Part shown: positions 37,104 to 47,880 of the stretch, piece after piece | Position numbering within the stretch: the first letter of the stretch is position 1 | Layout of the letters: the number at the start of each line of letters is the position of its first letter | DNA from: Cryptomeria japonica | Lineage: Eukaryota > Streptophyta > Pinopsida > Cupressales > Cupressaceae | Direction of reading: 5' to 3' | DNA length: 64,000 bases | Assembly (NCBI RefSeq): GCF_030272615.1 | Contig: NW_026729343.1 | Location: 29,511 to 93,510 of the forward strand | Position numbers and translations under genes: made by a program | The notes under the pieces: generated by a model | What the model was told of the DNA's origin: nothing | Seen by the model: only the letters and a program-made list of their open reading frames with translations | Databases searched by the model: none

Positions 37104-37489
37104 GGGGGTAAAGATCCGGCTTCAGTCAATCCACCAGCAAAGTTCTCGGCTGGTATGGGCCCCGTGGCACCCTTTATATAAATAGGGGAGCCAGATTATT
37201 CTATTCCAGATCGTGGTCCATATTATGATGCTGGTAGAGATTATGATGCTGGTAGAGATTATGATGCTCGTCAGCGCCTTCGTAATCCATTTCCAGATCC
37301 AGAAGGAGCCATAGCAAAGGTTGCAAGGGTATAGGACACGGGAGCAGGGGCAGTAGGATATACACCAAAAGTAGAGGTAGAAACAGCAGAGGTATAAGCA
37401 TTTCAGCCGCAGATCCAAAAGCTGATTCTCGTGATCGGGGTGAGGAAGCAGAGCCAAGGGTAGCTGGAGCAGAGACAGGACCAGCATAC
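37104..37489 (-). pseudogene. TGYG-type block, frame-shifted
   Basis: On the minus strand this stretch reads GPVSAPATLGSASSPRSRES in one phase, then STSTFGVYPTAPAPVSYT followed by LATFAMAPSGSGNG in another phase. At least one frameshift is therefore needed to join the peptide-like parts. The second part resembles the plus-strand block at 44.95-45.05 kb (FAFGVPTHAHTIPAP). An 18-bp tandem repeat (37223-37268) sits inside and reads as repeated His/Asn/Tyr codons on the minus strand, or as repeated AGRDYD on the plus strand. A 121-aa ATG frame (37122-37487) exists but is in the hydrophobic, less characteristic phase. Product unknown; probably not an intact gene. Confidence 0.3.
37223..37268. repeat. 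18-bp tandem repeat, 2.6 copies
   Basis: TTATGATGCTGGTAGAGA repeats twice, with a third 10-bp partial copy. The 18-bp period keeps reading frame and lies inside a peptide-like block. Confidence 0.95.
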
Positions 37490-39225
37490 CTGTTCCGACT
37501 TCTGAAACATCCTCAGTGTTCCAACTTTACGCACATGCACCACTCGATACGAGATGAAGGAGCTATAGACGCCCTCTACTCACGCTGGCTTCGGCCTTAA
37601 ATTGGTTAGTCTCGGAAGGAATAAGTAAGTAACTTAGGTACGTTAAGTGACCCGACCGACATAGGAGGTCGAGGTACGTTAAGCGAGAGGCTATATTCTT
37701 TTCCTAAGATACGTATATAAGGTGAACTAAGGAGGAAACACCACACACCCACCTACTTCTATAAGTGTTGATCAATACTTATAACTAACTCAGTAGTAGG
37801 GGCTTGGCACTTTTCCGGAGACAAGCCCTTATCTTGCTTGTTTGTGCTGTAACTCGATAACTCATTTATTAACTATTTCATTCCTCTTCGGTTAATCAAG
37901 GCCCCTGATGCCTGATCAGCCTTCTCTTGCGAGCCCTCTTTACCCAGCAGCCCACTATCCGATTCCCGTTCGGACTAACCAACTTAAGGAACGCAGAAAG
38001 CGTCCACCCACCTATTTAGATTAGATTGATTGGGCCCACATTTAGTTAGTTCTTTTCCCTCCCTTCTATCCCGATGCGCCCAGCGGGACCTCGAGTTAAC
38101 TATGGGGCGGCTGTATTCACCGACCGATGATGCTTAGGTAGGTGTACTTTGGCCTTTCCCGAATCGGCTTCCTCAAAGTTATTACCACCGTCTATTGTCT
38201 CGGGCGAGATGCGCTCCCAAACTGTATCTTACCGACCGATAGCCTAGCCACCCACCCTTATTTAGTTGTTCGGTTCGTTAACTTCGTTCGGTCACGTAGT
38301 TCACTTAGAAGGCAAGGGTTCCGAAGTCAGACTGACGGTACTCCGTCAGGGTTACTACTTTATTTCCTTCAATAAGTACAGGAACGATAAAGGCGTGGTG
38401 GCCCACCTATGGCCAAGCCCACCAATAATGGGGGGTAGGGAGTCCAGCAATCATAGATAGGTACTACTCCTACCCATCGAAATACATTCCAGTAGGTCTC
38501 GTAGTTATCGAATAGGTATCATCATTTTCCAGCCATTCCGAGTTAGTGAGCCGTATCCGGTTAGGGCACTTGATTGAGTATGACTGCCGGGAGAGAAAGG
38601 AACGTAAGGCGTAACCTATTTCTACATAAAGTGGAAAAGGAGCGCTTGAAAGTTGATCGAAAAGGAAGCAGATGAAGTAGAGCCGGTTCGGAGCGTTTTA
38701 GATTACCCCTTCGATAATGTTCGTTTAGCGGCGGTGTGCCACGAGCCCCGGTCCAACATAGGGGGACAGCCATCCCGATCAACTTTAGAATATCTTCTGC
38801 CCTTCTCACTTCTCTCCACCATTGTGATAAATCTACCTCACAAACAAGAAGCAAGATGGACCCTTCCCCTCTTCAGACGAAGTGTTTCACGTGCTGGCTG
38901 GGCCCATCCGGTTGGATTTTGATAGAGACCCCTATTTTGTTTCTGTGTTTTTCCAAAATGCGTAAGGGTAGGAAGCAGTACCCACACCATCCAGAAGTGT
39001 AGCTCATTCCATCGACCCGGTGAATAAGCGTACTTCCTCTCTTCCCTACACATGAAATTCATTTCGGCAGACAGCGAGCGAGGCATAGGCCGTAGGAAGG
39101 TGACAGGTAACGGCAGGCAACAGCATGCTTTCTTTATAGATAGCCCCCAATTTAGCACCCCTCAAGTGCAGAGGTGAGAATAGGAGAAGAGTGAACCCGG
39201 CCCACTCTTCAAGCTGAAATAATCG

Positions 39226-39312
39226 GGGACTAGCACTGGTTCTGAAATTGGCTGTGGGACTGACTCTTGCTCTGGCTTTAGACCTAGATCTTAAACCGGT
39301 CCGACGGAGGAA
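39226..39312 (+). pseudogene. Short TGYG-type block
   Basis: The plus strand reads TSTGSEIGCGTDSCSGFRPR, a TAA, then TGPTEEY. Triplet composition matches the other blocks. Too short and interrupted to be a gene. Confidence 0.22.
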
Positions 39313-40060
39313 TATGGCGCAATGGCGAGTAAACCGTGCTAGCGCTACGAAGCTTTAGCTGCACCCGCGTAGAAGATATCGATCTTTTTTCGAGGGCCCC
39401 GGCCGGTAGTCGGCCCGGTTTCAATTCTCGCCGTTGTTGAATCGATCTCTATTCTGGAGAATCGATCTCGAACCTTCATCTCCCACCAATATTAGCCGGG
39501 CAAACCCCCGGCGGAACTATATCTCCCACCCGTCCCCAAGCCTATGCCCCCCATGCAGGGTGGGTGGGTATAGGGCTAGACAATAATAGAATAATAGGGC
39601 TCGATTCTATACGTAACATGCCCACGGTTCATCGGGAGGGAACAATAGGGCTATACCTCCCACCCAACTATCTCCTCCCGGCCTGGCGAATAGTAGGGGA
39701 GATACCGACTACCGGCTAGAATGGTAGGGGCCCGGGCATGCAGGGTGGGTGGAAAGTGACGCGGGGGACTTATCCAACGGCATCTACCGGGCAAGATAGA
39801 GAACCCTCCCGCAATAACAATCCCTCTGCATGCACCGGAAGGCCGAAGGTACTTAGTTGGCGGGAAGGTTAATATATTTGCTTATTCTAGCAGGTTAATA
39901 TTGAATTAGAGGTAGATTAATTGTGGGAGGCCCCTCTCCTTTCGCCCCCCTACCATTCCCCCCCACCCTAGGGGGGTAGGGCTACCCCGGCACTCAACTC
40001 AACTGCCCTACTCAACTATAGTAGAGGGGGGGTTGCGGGGGGTTCAATAGGGCTATAGCC

Positions 40061-40074
40061 CCCTGCATGCAGGG
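40061..40074. repeat. 14-bp perfect palindrome CCCTGCATGCAGGG
   Basis: This self-complementary site joins a TGCATGCA motif with CCC/GGG caps. Half-copies (TGCAGGGTGGGTGGGAGG) recur widely, for example at about 1.56, 39.55, 52.38 and 61.23 kb. Confidence 0.85.
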
Positions 40075-40311
40075 TGGGGGGGGACTCGATAGCTATAGAT
40101 TAATGAAGATAGGCTATGGCGAGATTCCACACCCACCATTATATACGTGATACCCCGTCTATAGCTATAGTAGGGAAGACCAGTGCTCCGTTGTCTCACG
40201 TCCAGCCCCTACTATAACTAGTGCCGGGGTGGGGGCCCTCCTTTCTTGTAGGGTTTCTAGAGAGAGATAGTAGCAGTGGGGTGAGTATACGGACATAGTA
40301 GCAGTGTCTAA

Positions 40312-40521
40312 AGTCTTTTCAGTGAGAGAGTATCTCCGCCCCGCTATTCGTGCTTGTCCGATGAGAGGACCGGTGGTGGTCTGGGCGGAGGTGTCTCTGG
40401 TAGTTCTGGCCAATCCGACTCACCTAACTCCTCAGGTGAATCACTTCCTTCTGCAGTGCTCTGTTCCCCTGGCTCTTTCATCGACGCCCTGCGTCTCGTC
40501 CAAGTATGCTGCGTTCAATAA
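40312..40521 (+). pseudogene. 69-codon open frame, Gly/Ser-rich, no in-frame ATG start
   Basis: Between TAA at 40309 and TAA at 40519 one plus-strand frame stays open for 69 codons. Its core reads RTGGGLGGGVSGSSGQSDSP and then NSSGESLPSAVLCSPGSF, ending in ALRLVQVCCVQ. It has no clear ATG start. It lies in an island of hairpin-free, ordinary-looking sequence (about 40.25-40.74 kb). Another plus frame (40304-40528) and a minus frame (40165-40413) overlap it. It could be a fragment of an imported gene or a divergent member of the biased blocks. I cannot assign it. Confidence 0.2.
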
Positions 40522-40730
40522 CCGGTAATTCGTCCTGTAAAAGGAGGAGTCTTTAACTGGAGAGGACGGGCTGCGCCGGCTGAGAAGGGGAGTTTGAGTC
40601 TGAGCCCCCACGAATGAATCTCGGTTCTGCTTAAAGAAGAGTATTCTCTCGTGTGGGGTAGCTGCGAGTCGTCCATGCTTGATCAGTTGCCGCGAACCGG
40701 GGTTTCATCAATGTGAAAGTGACCAATTCT

Positions 40731-40880
40731 CTAGCACTAACTCTAGAACTTCCACTAGAACGTCGAACAGCTCTAGCGGAACGCTCTAGAACGTCGAACA
40801 GCTCTAGCGGAACGCTCTAGCTCTAGCGGAACGCTCTAGCTCTAGCACTAGCTCTAGAACTTCCACTAGAACGTCGAATA
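40731..40880. repeat. Nested tandem repeats built on CTCTAG
   Basis: A 26-27 bp unit (CTAGAACTTCCACTAGAACG core) occurs at 40741-40767 and again at 40852-40878, bracketing several GCTCTAGCGGAACGCTCTAG units. The array shows at least two levels of duplication. Confidence 0.9.
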
Positions 40881-41604
40881 TAGTTGCACGGCGTCCATCC
40901 TCCATGGGCTATTCTGTTCGGCCCTTCCGAAAATGAAGCCTTCCCCCCACCCCGATCCCTTCTAGTCAAGATAAAATATCCGTTCCCCTTTCCCTCCCCC
41001 TCACTATAAGCCCCAGCCCCACCCCAGCTACAGTTGCTACCCCTCACTAGAACTGTAGCTGGGAACGGCCCTTTTTCATCTTATTCCCTTCCTTCCCCAG
41101 CCCGGGCCTCCCACCGGGGTGGGTGGAGGAGATAGGCGGAATGGGAATAAAGAGTTTAGTATGCCTCGGAGATGAGATTCCTATTCCCCGGCACGTTGAG
41201 GCTTACCGGGAGGGGAAATAGGGGAAGGGTTGATCTCACCCACTATCCACTTCGAGCAGGTAAGATGAGGTTAGTTCCCCCATGCCGTGGCCCTCGGGAA
41301 CTCCTCTTCTTTCTCGCTCCTCCCCCCCACCCTTTCACATCGACAACTAAAGTATTGCTTTGGGTGGGGTAGAAAGCGTGGTTAGTTGTTTCTCGGATGC
41401 TGGGACAGAAGAATAGTTTTGTTTCAGATGCATGAGGTGGGCAGTCAGTCTCAGATAGAGGTGCGGAGCGGTATCTTATTTACGTATTACCGAACCATAC
41501 CATGCCATTCATTAGAGCCAAACTGAAATGCATCCGAGCCTGAAACCGGTGCATTCGAGCTATCACTCCCGCCCAGTTCGTTCGTGCCAATTATAGCCAG
41601 CCCG

Positions 41605-41623
41605 GCCTATAGTTTCTGAAGGC
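41605..41623. repeat. Family-2 hairpin, GCCT/AGGC
   Basis: The loop ATAGTTTCTGA is enclosed by GCCT (41605-41608) and AGGC (41620-41623). Confidence 0.65.
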
Positions 41624-44173
41624 AGATTCTATACGAATTAGACCCCCCACCCATCCCCACATTTGGCAACCATCGAGCCGGGAGGGAGTTCTAGTTGGCC
41701 CAACCACTATTTCTTCTTCCCAAAACTAGACCATCCCACCCATCCCAACCTTACCTCCCTTAGGGTGGGAGGTTCTAGTAGGGTTGGGTGGGAGGCTACT
41801 ATAGTTACCGGTGGGAGGTTCTAGTAGGGTTGGGTGGGGGGTTTACGTTTCCTCCCGGCATGTTACGTAGAAAATGTGTGGATCAACTAATAGAGGAACA
41901 GGATTCGAGGAATCGACATAGGAGCGAGCAGTCGAGCTACCGCATTGGCTGAACATCCCTCGCCCCCGGGGAATCACTACTACTTTCAAATGTTTGTTCG
42001 TTCCACGCTCAAGACAGAAAGGAAGAGCTTTCTCGCTTCAGTCGACCAATCAGAACAAGGGATGGCTGCCCAACTATTGAAACAACCGGGTGCAGTTCGC
42101 TAGCAAGCCACATCTCTATTTCTTCCAATTGTTCCTTTTGCCGGGGCCTTGAGTTCAGATTATCTCCCTCTGAAGACTGCTTACGAATGGTTCAGTAACT
42201 CGACCGGCGGGAGAGGAAGGAAGGCCCAGCTTGTCATTATCATTTCAATGGCTCGGATTGTTGGGTGATAGAAAGGGTTGCAAAAGCACTGCCCTTAATC
42301 CTCTCCTTTAAGTCGCTGGTTCGATCCTGTTTGCAAAACAAGTCCATGATGGCTGCAGTTGGGCATTGCTTGAATGAACGGTAGGGCCACAGAGGGAGAG
42401 ATCGGAGGTTCCATGAAGCCGGTTGGTTCGTACCTACTCCCCATGCATACCAGGATTGACAAGTGTTGTTTCGGGCCGGGATCTCCGGAAGGGAAGCTCC
42501 GGGCATAGCAGAGCATAGCAGAAGGCCATCAGTGACTTACTTAGCTCCTTTTCTTTCTTTAATAAGTCCCTCTCCTTGAAGACCTCGACCCAGTTCCAGA
42601 GCTTGGGGCCCCAACTTCGAGAAATAAAGCTAGCGCCCGAGAGTTTCTATTACTACTATAAGATGCGGGCGGATATCCCTAAGGCCCAGAGGGAAGAATG
42701 ACAGAATGTGCCGGAGACGAACTGTGTAACTCATCCTGTAGCTTCTGGGGCGATTCATCGGAGGTCGACCTGCCATTATGGCTTTTAAGCACGCACCCGA
42801 TCGTTTGGAAGTGACTTAGTGTTGGGGCAGACTTAGCTCGAGTGACTTCGGAAATGGCTGATGTTTCAAGGCCTGCCTTCGGATGGAGAGATTGAGTCGA
42901 GGATGTGATGTTGTGCCTTCGGAAGGAAGGGTCGACTGAAAGCCATCCCTTGTATTGTGTTGGGGCATTTAAAGGTATTAACCCCCCGGAAGCCCATCCC
43001 CACACGATGAGAAGGGAATCTTCTCGATGAGAGCTGGCACTCGACTGACAAGAAAACAAACATATCTTCCAATCTCCGGAACCAGGTTCGGATGCGAAAG
43101 CAATGATCGTTAATCCTACTAGAATATCTGGAGTTTTTATCCCCCCACTATAGAAAGTATAGCAAGCTGATTAATTCCCCTTCCTCCTCCCACCCACCCC
43201 AAGGGCCTATCTGGCAGTCGAGTGCCCTCGCGGGGAGCCTGCAGAGGTTTCAAAATCGAGGGTGTATTGGTTGACTCACCCGAGAGCACTTCGATTCGTT
43301 TCAATCTCGGGTGTATTGCTAACCTGGGCAACTATGCCCCCCGGTTCATCAGGGGTGGGTGGCTATAGTGGGGAGTCCCACCCTGCTTCCCCGGCTATAG
43401 ATTGCCCCACAGTCGTATAGATGCTTCCGCCCTTACAATCTATAGGGGTCGAAGTTGAAATCGCCAGATTATATACGTAACATGCCTATGCAACTATATC
43501 CACCAATAGATCGATATGCAGTTTTTATTAGAGATCCCCCTACTATTCTAAAGGGGCAGAACTTTTCCCATAGAATTGTAGGGCGGATCGAGCGAGAGCG
43601 ACCAAGAAATGCTGGGTTTGTAGCCCACATCCGACGGAGTTCAGTACAATACCGGCATGGTGGTGCTGCGAGGTCACATAAAATGATTTCCTGTTGATAA
43701 TAGAAAGTTTTCGTTTTTTCCATCCGTTCCGTATCCACTTTTGCAAAGTCGGGCAATTCTTAATTAATCAGTTCATGTGTGTGGGGCTGGCAATTAATCA
43801 GCTTGCTACAGGGGGCATAGTTGCCTGCTAGAATACGCTACAATAACCCAACCGGCATCGCCCCGTAGGGCCCTTAGAATAGTAGGGGCCCACCCAACAT
43901 TTAGTAGGGGCCCTCCCACCCAACTATTGCTTCCCACCCACCCTGCATTGAGAAGGAACCCACCCACCTACACGAAATTAGCTCGCTAGGCCTTTCCAAA
44001 TAGTAGGGGCCCCCAGCCCCCGCCCAATTCGGCTGGGGGTAGGGTAGGGAATCAGTGAATTAATTAGCTTGCTAGAATACGCCCCCTACTATTTTGAGGG
44101 TAGTTGCTAGAATAAGCTAGAGTAAGCCCCGGCTCTTCCACCCACCCCTAGCCTGAATCCGCTAGACTTGGAT

Positions 44174-44470
44174 CTCCAATAGATGGACTTGGCTCTGCTA
44201 CTACTGCCTCTGCCTATGTATCGGACCATGCCTTTGCCCCGGCAACCTCTATTGCCTCCGCCACAGGATATGGATATGCTACTGCAGACTCTGCCACTGA
44301 TGATAGGACTGCTACTGGCTTATATGTTTCTAGATAAACAGGTTCTGAGTCAACGGATGAAACTGTAGCTGGGTCTACTTTAATAGGTTCCGGGTCCCCT
44401 ACTATCTAGCCGGGGTCAAAAGCTGGTCCTGCCTCTCCTCCTACTCCCTACGCCTATACCTATGCTATGG
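44174..44470 (+). pseudogene. TGYG-type block, clear copy
   Basis: The plus strand reads GLGSATTASAYVSDHAFAPA, TSIAS, ATGYGYATADSATDD and RTATGLYVSR, then a stop. In the same phase it continues TGSESTDETVAGSTLIGSGS, PTI, a stop, and PASPPTPYAYTYAMGG. Nearly 100 codons hold one phase with only two stops, so this may be the best template for building a consensus. Minus-strand text at 446-520 resembles its second half. Confidence 0.35.
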
Positions 44471-44729
44471 GTGGGGGGCCCCTACTATTCTATGGCTAGT
44501 CGCTGTGAGGTTACCCACTTTTGTTACGGGCTATCAAACAATCTATCGATCTGGAAGGAATGCTGCAGGCTCTGACACTCGAATTGTTAAGCGCTGTTCC
44601 GGCATTCTATGATGTTCTAGAAAGAGGAGTTCCAACCAGTGTACCTACAAGTGATGGTTCTAGTAAAACGGGATAGATAGAGATAGCTCATTACTTATGA
44701 CCTGGTTGAAGAATCATTGAAGTTGATCC

Positions 44730-45140
44730 CCCATCCGCGGAGGTAGAGGCAAAGGTGGTAAAACAAGTGGTGGATTCTCCTACGGCATGGCCAGGAGTTT
44801 CATCCATTATACGAGCAGGTAAGCCGGACCTTAACCAACCTACTTTAAGTAGACCAAGTGAAAGCCACACATAATCAACAACTGCTATAGAGACTGGCCC
44901 ATTGTTTCTTTAGGCTACAGTTTCAATAAATGGGGGGGGGTAAAAAACTGGTAGTACCTCCACCTTTGTCCTTGATGCTACCATTGTCTTTGCCTTTGGT
45001 GTTCCCACCCATGCTCATACCATCCCAGCTCCCCCTGCCTTTACTCTTATTCGGGACTGAACAAAGTGGTGTCTTAGCCTCAGCCTCTGCCTCTACAGCG
45101 AGTGCTACCCATGCCTTCACTGTGGGGTCCACCTTTTTTT
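44730..45140 (+). pseudogene. TGYG-type block continuing the 44.2-kb copy
   Basis: The plus strand reads GGRGKGGKTSGGFSYGM near 44.75 kb. After a gap it reads TGSTSTFVLDATIVFAFGVP and THAHTIPAPPAFT, to a stop at about 45058. Another phase then reads ASASASTASATHAFTVGS. An ATG frame of 70 aa (44930-45142) covers the end but is in the characteristic phase only after about 45060. The FAFGVPTHAHTIPAP part resembles minus-strand text at 37.3 kb. Confidence 0.28.
44897..44915. repeat. Family-2 hairpin, GCC/GGC
   Basis: CATTGTTTCTTTA is enclosed by GCC (44897-44899) and GGC (44913-44915). It lies inside the 44.2-45.1 kb peptide-like region. Confidence 0.6.
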
Positions 45141-45416
45141 AGCACGTGATCCTCTGGGACTTGAGCGGGATCATCGAGATCGGGAGTAGCGGAGTTGGCA
45201 GCATCCGGAGATGAACGTCGACTATTAATCTTCCCCGGAATGATGCCCCCCGCAATTAATCAGTCAATTAATCAGCCCGCTAGCCCTTTAGAATGGTAGG
45301 GGGCTAGAATAAGGAATTCTAGTTCTGCAGGGGGGGTGGCCCTTAACCCCCCACCCATCCCCACACACGCGGAGGCCCTCTATTCTATTGTTGTGCCGAG
45401 ATGGAGAGGAGCCACC

Positions 45417-45470
45417 TCAGACCCCTGCCCGCACGAAAAAGGATCAGACCCCTGCCCGCACGAAAAAGGA
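45417..45470. repeat. 27-bp tandem duplication, in-frame
   Basis: Two exact 27-bp units (TCAGACCCCTGCCCGCACGA core) read SDPCPHEKG twice in the 141-codon plus-strand frame 45336-45761. No function can be assigned to that frame, and a 134-codon minus-strand frame covers the same DNA. Confidence 0.93.
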
Positions 45471-45810
45471 TCCCTCCCCGCAAAAGTAATTGTTCGGGGC
45501 TCACCCCGAAGCACAGCTGTTTGGGTTCCCCGGAACTATAGTTTACCACCCGGTCAAAGGGTTCGTGCACATTGGACACTGGTGCATCCAGCTCCCAGTT
45601 ACTCCTCCCACCCCGGGACACTATTCCCCATGAACCATAGGACCAATGTGTTTCGCTGTCGACTCTCCCTCGTCCCTCGGACGAAGGGAGTGATGGGTGC
45701 TCTGCCCGTTCGCTGGTTGGAGTCCATCCCGTCAAAATACGAATTCCGTAGTTGGGCTTGATGAAAGGTTGGGTATACCTCGCCGCCACTTTAGCCCTTT
45801 AAGTATACCC

Positions 45811-45931
45811 ACGCCCCTACGGGGCCTGCTCCGAGAAGAGCAGTTACGCATCACCCGCATTTATCATTTATATAATATCTGCACCATCGCTAACGCCCCT
45901 ACGGGGCCTGCTCCGAAAAGAGCAGTTACGC
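45811..45931. repeat. 39-bp direct repeat, 82-bp period
   Basis: Copies at 45811-45849 and 45893-45931 differ at one base. Each contains CCCCTACGGGGCCTGCTCCG and AGAGCAGTTACGC. The unit can itself fold (CCCCTACGGGG; CTGCTC...GAGCAG), so it is a compound hairpin. Confidence 0.93.
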
Positions 45932-47218
45932 GCTAATGGCCTCATCGCATCCATACGTCACATGCCGGGGTGGGCCTATGGGTGGGTAGGGACTCGATAG
46001 TTCCGGGTTGGGTGGGACTATAGTTACGGAGGAGATATAAAAAAAACGAGGGTAATTCTGGTCACCCCCGGTGCTGGGGAATTCTAGTTGCTCCCCCACC
46101 GGATCGACTTACACCTCCTGCCCATGAAGACCATGCCTTACTTGAACGGATCGAGTGAGAGCTTGAGATCTTTTGGAGGGAAGGATAGCCGGCTGGTCGA
46201 GAAGCGGATCGCCCTGATTCTTCGGATTGAGTGAGAGCATGAGATCCCTCCATTCGTCCCTTGCCGGGCAAGCATTCCTCTCCGACAGCCCCAGGAAACT
46301 GATGAAACGATCCACCCGCCCGCCGGGCCCCTACTATTCTATGGCCCTACTATTCTAAAGGGGCTGCTCACCGGCACTTTCTTTTTCTACAGTTCGACGA
46401 TTTATTCCAAGTTGTTGACATTACAGTTAGGCCTCGAGCCCGCTTCAGAAAGAATCCTACCTGCTGCTCCACCTGGCGAATAAAGAAATATCGAGTTGTC
46501 GGGTCGTGAATTCAAAAGATAAGTTTAGGAAGCTCTCATCCCTTCCCGGTCGTTATGGCAAACCGATCTCCTAGTCGGGTGGTTCGTGGCGAGCAGTGGG
46601 AGGATAAGAGGTAGGGAGAAGTGATGATCAACTCTTTTCGGATTCCTAGTTCTCGGAATTGAAGTGATTATCCACTCGCCTCAGCCACTCCGGTTTACTG
46701 CCGCTTATCCTTCTAATGGTATGGATCAAGAACCCGATCCCGTTTCTCATAGTCGAGTGCTTGGGTCGACCCCAGCTGATGGAATGATAGCCGAGCTATC
46801 TCCTCCCACCCACCAACTAGAATTCCCCATGAACACCCGCTGAACTATCGAGGAGAAACCCTACTAGTCTATGGCGACCAAGGCTAGGCCCCTTACCGAT
46901 AAATGGCGGCAAACCCCCAACAGAATTCGGGGGCGGGTGTTCCCTATATCCACCCACCCCCATAGAATAGTAGGGCGAGATACCCTCCACCCCATCGCGA
47001 ATAGTAGGGCTCCCGATGAAACCATCCCTTTGGTTCATGAGGGCCCCTACCATATAATTTGAGGGCGGCAACTATATCCTCCACCAACTCTCCTCCTCTA
47101 ATTAATCAGTCCCATAGAATTGTAGGGCTTGATTGAAGCCTGCTTCCCTTTAGCCCCCCACCCCTTTAGAATAGTAGGGGAGATACCTCCTAATTAATCA
47201 GCGCAGGGAATAATCTTA

Positions 47219-47284
47219 TATAGTTGCTGATTCGATTAAGGGGGCCCACACATGCTAGAATAACTAATCGAATCAGCAACTATA
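47219..47284. repeat. Perfect 21-bp inverted repeat (hairpin)
   Basis: Arms 47219-47239 and 47264-47284 are perfectly complementary over 21 bp (core TTGCTGATTCGATTA), with a 24-nt spacer containing GGGCCC and a CTAGAATAA module. It is far longer than the surrounding miniature hairpins and could form a cruciform, or a stable stem in RNA. It lies about 600 bp upstream of trnE. Confidence 0.9.
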
Positions 47285-47714
47285 GCCCAGTGAGGAGGGG
47301 CTCGATAGTGGCCCACCCTTAATTAATCAGTCCCATAGAATTGTAGGGCGAGCTTACTCTAGCCCCCTACTATTCTTGATAGAAGGGCCCCCGCCGGGTG
47401 GGTGGGAGGAGGCTATGGGCGAATTAATTACTGATTAATTAACCCTCCCACCCTACGGGCCCTACTATCTATAGGGGAAGCAGTTCATCGGCCTATAGCC
47501 TATAGTCATGTTACGTATAGAATCTCGAGCCACCCCTACAATTTGATGGAGCTGAAATGGCTATGGCCACCGGGGGGCTCGCTGTCGCTCTCCATCCCCC
47601 AACCCCCCGCCCCCCCCCTCTATATAACCGGAGGGTTGGTTAGTTCGCCGGCGGCCCTATATTCTATGGGCTCGGGGTTCATCGGGTGCATCCCCCCCAC
47701 CCCGCTACTAGAAC

Positions 47715-47803
47715 AGCGGTTTGGTCCCCAGGGGTTCGGTATGATAGATCCCAATCCCCCCCACCCTTTTCTAATAGCGGTTTGGTCCCCAGGGGTTCGG
47801 TAT
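47715..47803. repeat. 29-bp direct repeat, 60-bp period
   Basis: AGCGGTTTGGTCCCCAGGGG followed by TTCGGTATG occurs at 47715-47743 and 47775-47803. The flanks are also similar (CCCCCCACCC before each), so about 60 bp was tandemly duplicated. It ends about 80 bp upstream of trnE. Confidence 0.93.
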
Positions 47804-47880
47804 GCTAGAATCTATACCCATCGGTTCGGTCGAGGCCACTCCAGATGGAGTTCGACGAATTCTATAGAAGGGGGGGGCGG

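Larger units (their letters stand above)
37490..44173. other. Gene-free spacer
   Basis: 37.5-39.2 kb is hairpin-free and looks like ordinary sequence, but I recognise no gene in it. 39.4-40.2 kb is hairpin-rich. 41.1-43.4 kb is mixed, and 43.4-44.1 kb is dense in families 1, 3 and 4. Confidence 0.6.
45141..47880. other. Spacer upstream of trnE
   Basis: Direct repeats (45.4, 45.8 and 47.7 kb) and the 21-bp hairpin are listed separately. A GAGTGAGAGC-TGAGATC word occurs twice at about 46.15 and 46.23 kb. I see no promoter I would defend for trnE. Confidence 0.6.

Noticed and set aside
38540-38575. GAGCCGTAT, reminiscent of group II intron domain V
   Set aside because: The rest of domain V, with its complementary strand and bulge, is absent.
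38561-39158. Four overlapping ORFs of 88-106 aa in hairpin-free sequence
   Set aside because: Frames are open on both strands without motifs. The region looks like ordinary unique spacer.
42300-42345. GGTTCGATCCT T-loop-like sequence
   Set aside because: No matching T-stem, anticodon arm or acceptor stem around it.
45336-45789. 141-aa plus and 134-aa minus frames
   Set aside because: The two frames cover the same DNA and are inflated by a 27-bp duplication. No homology recognised.
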